Of a stretch of DNA of 64,000 nt, positions 63,011 through 64,000 are shown piece after piece. Within the stretch, counting starts at the first letter, position 1. Every line of letters starts with the position of its first letter. Source of the DNA: Fulvimarina uroteuthidis (GTDB lineage Bacteria > Pseudomonadota > Alphaproteobacteria > Rhizobiales > Rhizobiaceae); contig NZ_JAXLPB010000003.1 of NCBI RefSeq assembly GCF_034321785.1, positions 482,173 through 546,172 on the forward strand, in the 5' to 3' direction. Under the pieces are notes generated by a model. That model did not search any database and was not told the origin of the DNA. It saw only the letters and a list, made by a program, of their open reading frames with translations. Made by a program: the position numbers and the translations under genes.

Positions 63011-63877
63011 CTAGTTTTTTACCGTGTCTTCTAGGAAGAACCGACCGAGTGGGTTCTGGTAAAAATTCTCAACGTTCGAACGCGATACGTTGATGTATGG
63101 GCTGTAGTAGAGGTCGACCCAGTTGACATCCTCCTTCGCGAGCTCTTGAAGTTTCACGTACATCTCTTCGCGTTTTGCCGGATCCATTTCGGTCCGGGCG
63201 TCCGCGACCAGTTGTTTGACCACATCGGAATGATATCGGGTCATGTAGTTCATGTTGGTGTCGTGACCGAGGACGAAGGTCGTCTTCTGATCAGGATCGA
63301 GAATGTCATTCGTCCAATAGGCGGCTGCGATGTCATAGTCGCCATCAACCAGCATGTCCCACTGCTGGCTCGCGTCAACCTTCCGAATATTGATCGTTAC
63401 GCCGGCCTCAGAGAGCTGTCGCTGTAGCAGGACGGCGATTTGCTCATCGACTTCGTCGCCGGCCTTGACGACATAATCGAGCGTCAGGTCGTCGACGCCG
63501 GCGTCCGCGAGAAGCTGCTTGGCTTTCTCCGGATCGTGTTCACGCTCAAGATTGTCTTCGTTGTAATAAAGGGCGCCGGCCGGAATGTACGAGTTCGCCG
63601 GCTTGCCGATTCCGAACGTGACCGCATCGACGATCTCTTGCTGGTTGATCGCGAAATCGATCGCTTCGCGAACCGCCTTGTTGCCGAGAGGCTCGTGATC
63701 GTGGTTGATCAACAGCGAATCCTCACGCGTCGAGGGTTCGAGATGAACAGTCAACTCGGAATCCTGCTGAAGCTGCTGAACCCGCGAGAAGGGTACGAAA
63801 ATGGCCGCATCGAGTTGGCCGGCCTGAACATTCAGCATACGCGTGTTGTCGTCCGGAATAGAAATCCATTCGACGCC
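63011..63877 (-). pseudogene. Peptide/opine-type ABC substrate-binding protein, 5' end cut by insertion
   Basis: About 289 codons matching the C-terminal half of an SBP_bac_5 (DppA-like) protein: DNTRMLNVQAGQLDAAIFVP, INHDHEPLGNKAVREAIDF, LGHDTNMNYMTRYHSD and a C-terminal VENFYQNPLGRFFLED. The homology stops abruptly at codon GVEW next to an insertion-element end at 63878, so the signal peptide and first half lie beyond the element or are lost. Open frame continues into the element by chance. Neighbouring hydantoin-type genes suggest an N-heterocycle or amide ligand. Confidence 0.75.
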
Positions 63878-64000
63878 TGTTGATTTCCACGCGGAACTGA
63901 CCCGGGATGTCGCCTGATTTCCACTGAGATTTGACCCATGTGACCTTTCCCTCCGATCGCGCTGAGCGAGGAGGGCAATGGAGTGATCCACATGGGACTT
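63878..64000 (+). mobile_element. Left end of an insertion sequence (runs off the window)
   Basis: The end starts TGTTGATTTCCAC. It holds two similar 22-nt units, GATTTCCACgcggaacTGACCC (63882-63903) and GATTTCCACtgagattTGACCC (63916-63937). Repeated subterminal units of this GATTTCCAC...TGACCC type are typical of IS21-like (and some IS481-like) elements. GTGATCCACATGGGACTT at the window edge may be the first codons of its transposase. The family is not resolved. Confidence 0.65.

Overview
The window is G+C-rich DNA from the chromosome of an alphaproteobacterium, most likely a member of the Hyphomicrobiales (Rhizobiales). The evidence is the divergent cycM / kdsB-pheA arrangement, the 530-residue class of isocitrate lyase, a phasin, a complete PhnF-type C-P lyase locus, and many TRAP and ABC uptake systems. 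The genus cannot be fixed from the sequence. gyrB and a tRNA-Phe gene argue for a chromosomal replicon.

Layout. 0.1-3.5 kb holds a phasin, isocitrate lyase (aceA) and endonuclease III (nth). 3.5-13.7 kb is a minus-strand YejABEF-type peptide ABC operon with two coupled binding proteins (one Sec, one Tat), a zinc-type CDF exporter inserted before the fused ATPase, and a NUDIX hydrolase at the end. 13.9-17.1 kb has a two-haem membrane-anchored cytochrome c divergent from kdsB-pheA. 17.2-24.5 kb has a two-gene cassette of phage-like appearance, dusA, a TauE/SafE permease, a cytochrome P450 and gyrB.

24.6-34.8 kb is an unusual catabolic operon read leftward under a divergent GntR regulator that carries two winged helices. 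It encodes an isocitrate/isopropylmalate-dehydrogenase-family enzyme, a ferric/polyamine-type ABC transporter, an aconitase and a cupin. Two internal genes, a racemase and an aldehyde dehydrogenase, have collapsed into short remnants, yet stop-start spacing is kept at their junctions.

34.8-38.2 kb, just past tRNA-Phe, holds unrecognised genes: an exported Cys-containing protein, two paralogous proteins and an XRE repressor with a perfect 11-bp inverted repeat beside it. 38.5-40.6 kb has a BON-MscS channel and a PPOX flavoprotein.

41-54.5 kb is a large phosphonate locus: phnF divergent from phnGHIJKL, a hexapeptide acyltransferase, phnCDE, a 2H phosphoesterase, phnM, phnN, an FAD oxidoreductase and phnX. 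Both C-P lyase and phosphonatase chemistry are therefore encoded together. phnW and phnP are absent, and the FAD oxidase and the 2H protein may stand in for them.

54.5-56.8 kb is a scar region: a tRNA-Ser 3'-end-like fragment (possible attachment site), a tandem CAP-domain secreted protein and side-by-side C-terminal remnants of IS5-type and IS630-type transposases. 56.8-64 kb has an amidohydrolase with a TRAP transporter (dctPQM), a GntR/FCD regulator and a hydantoin/allantoin-type racemase, followed by a truncated hydantoinase and a binding-protein gene cut by an insertion element that runs off the right edge.
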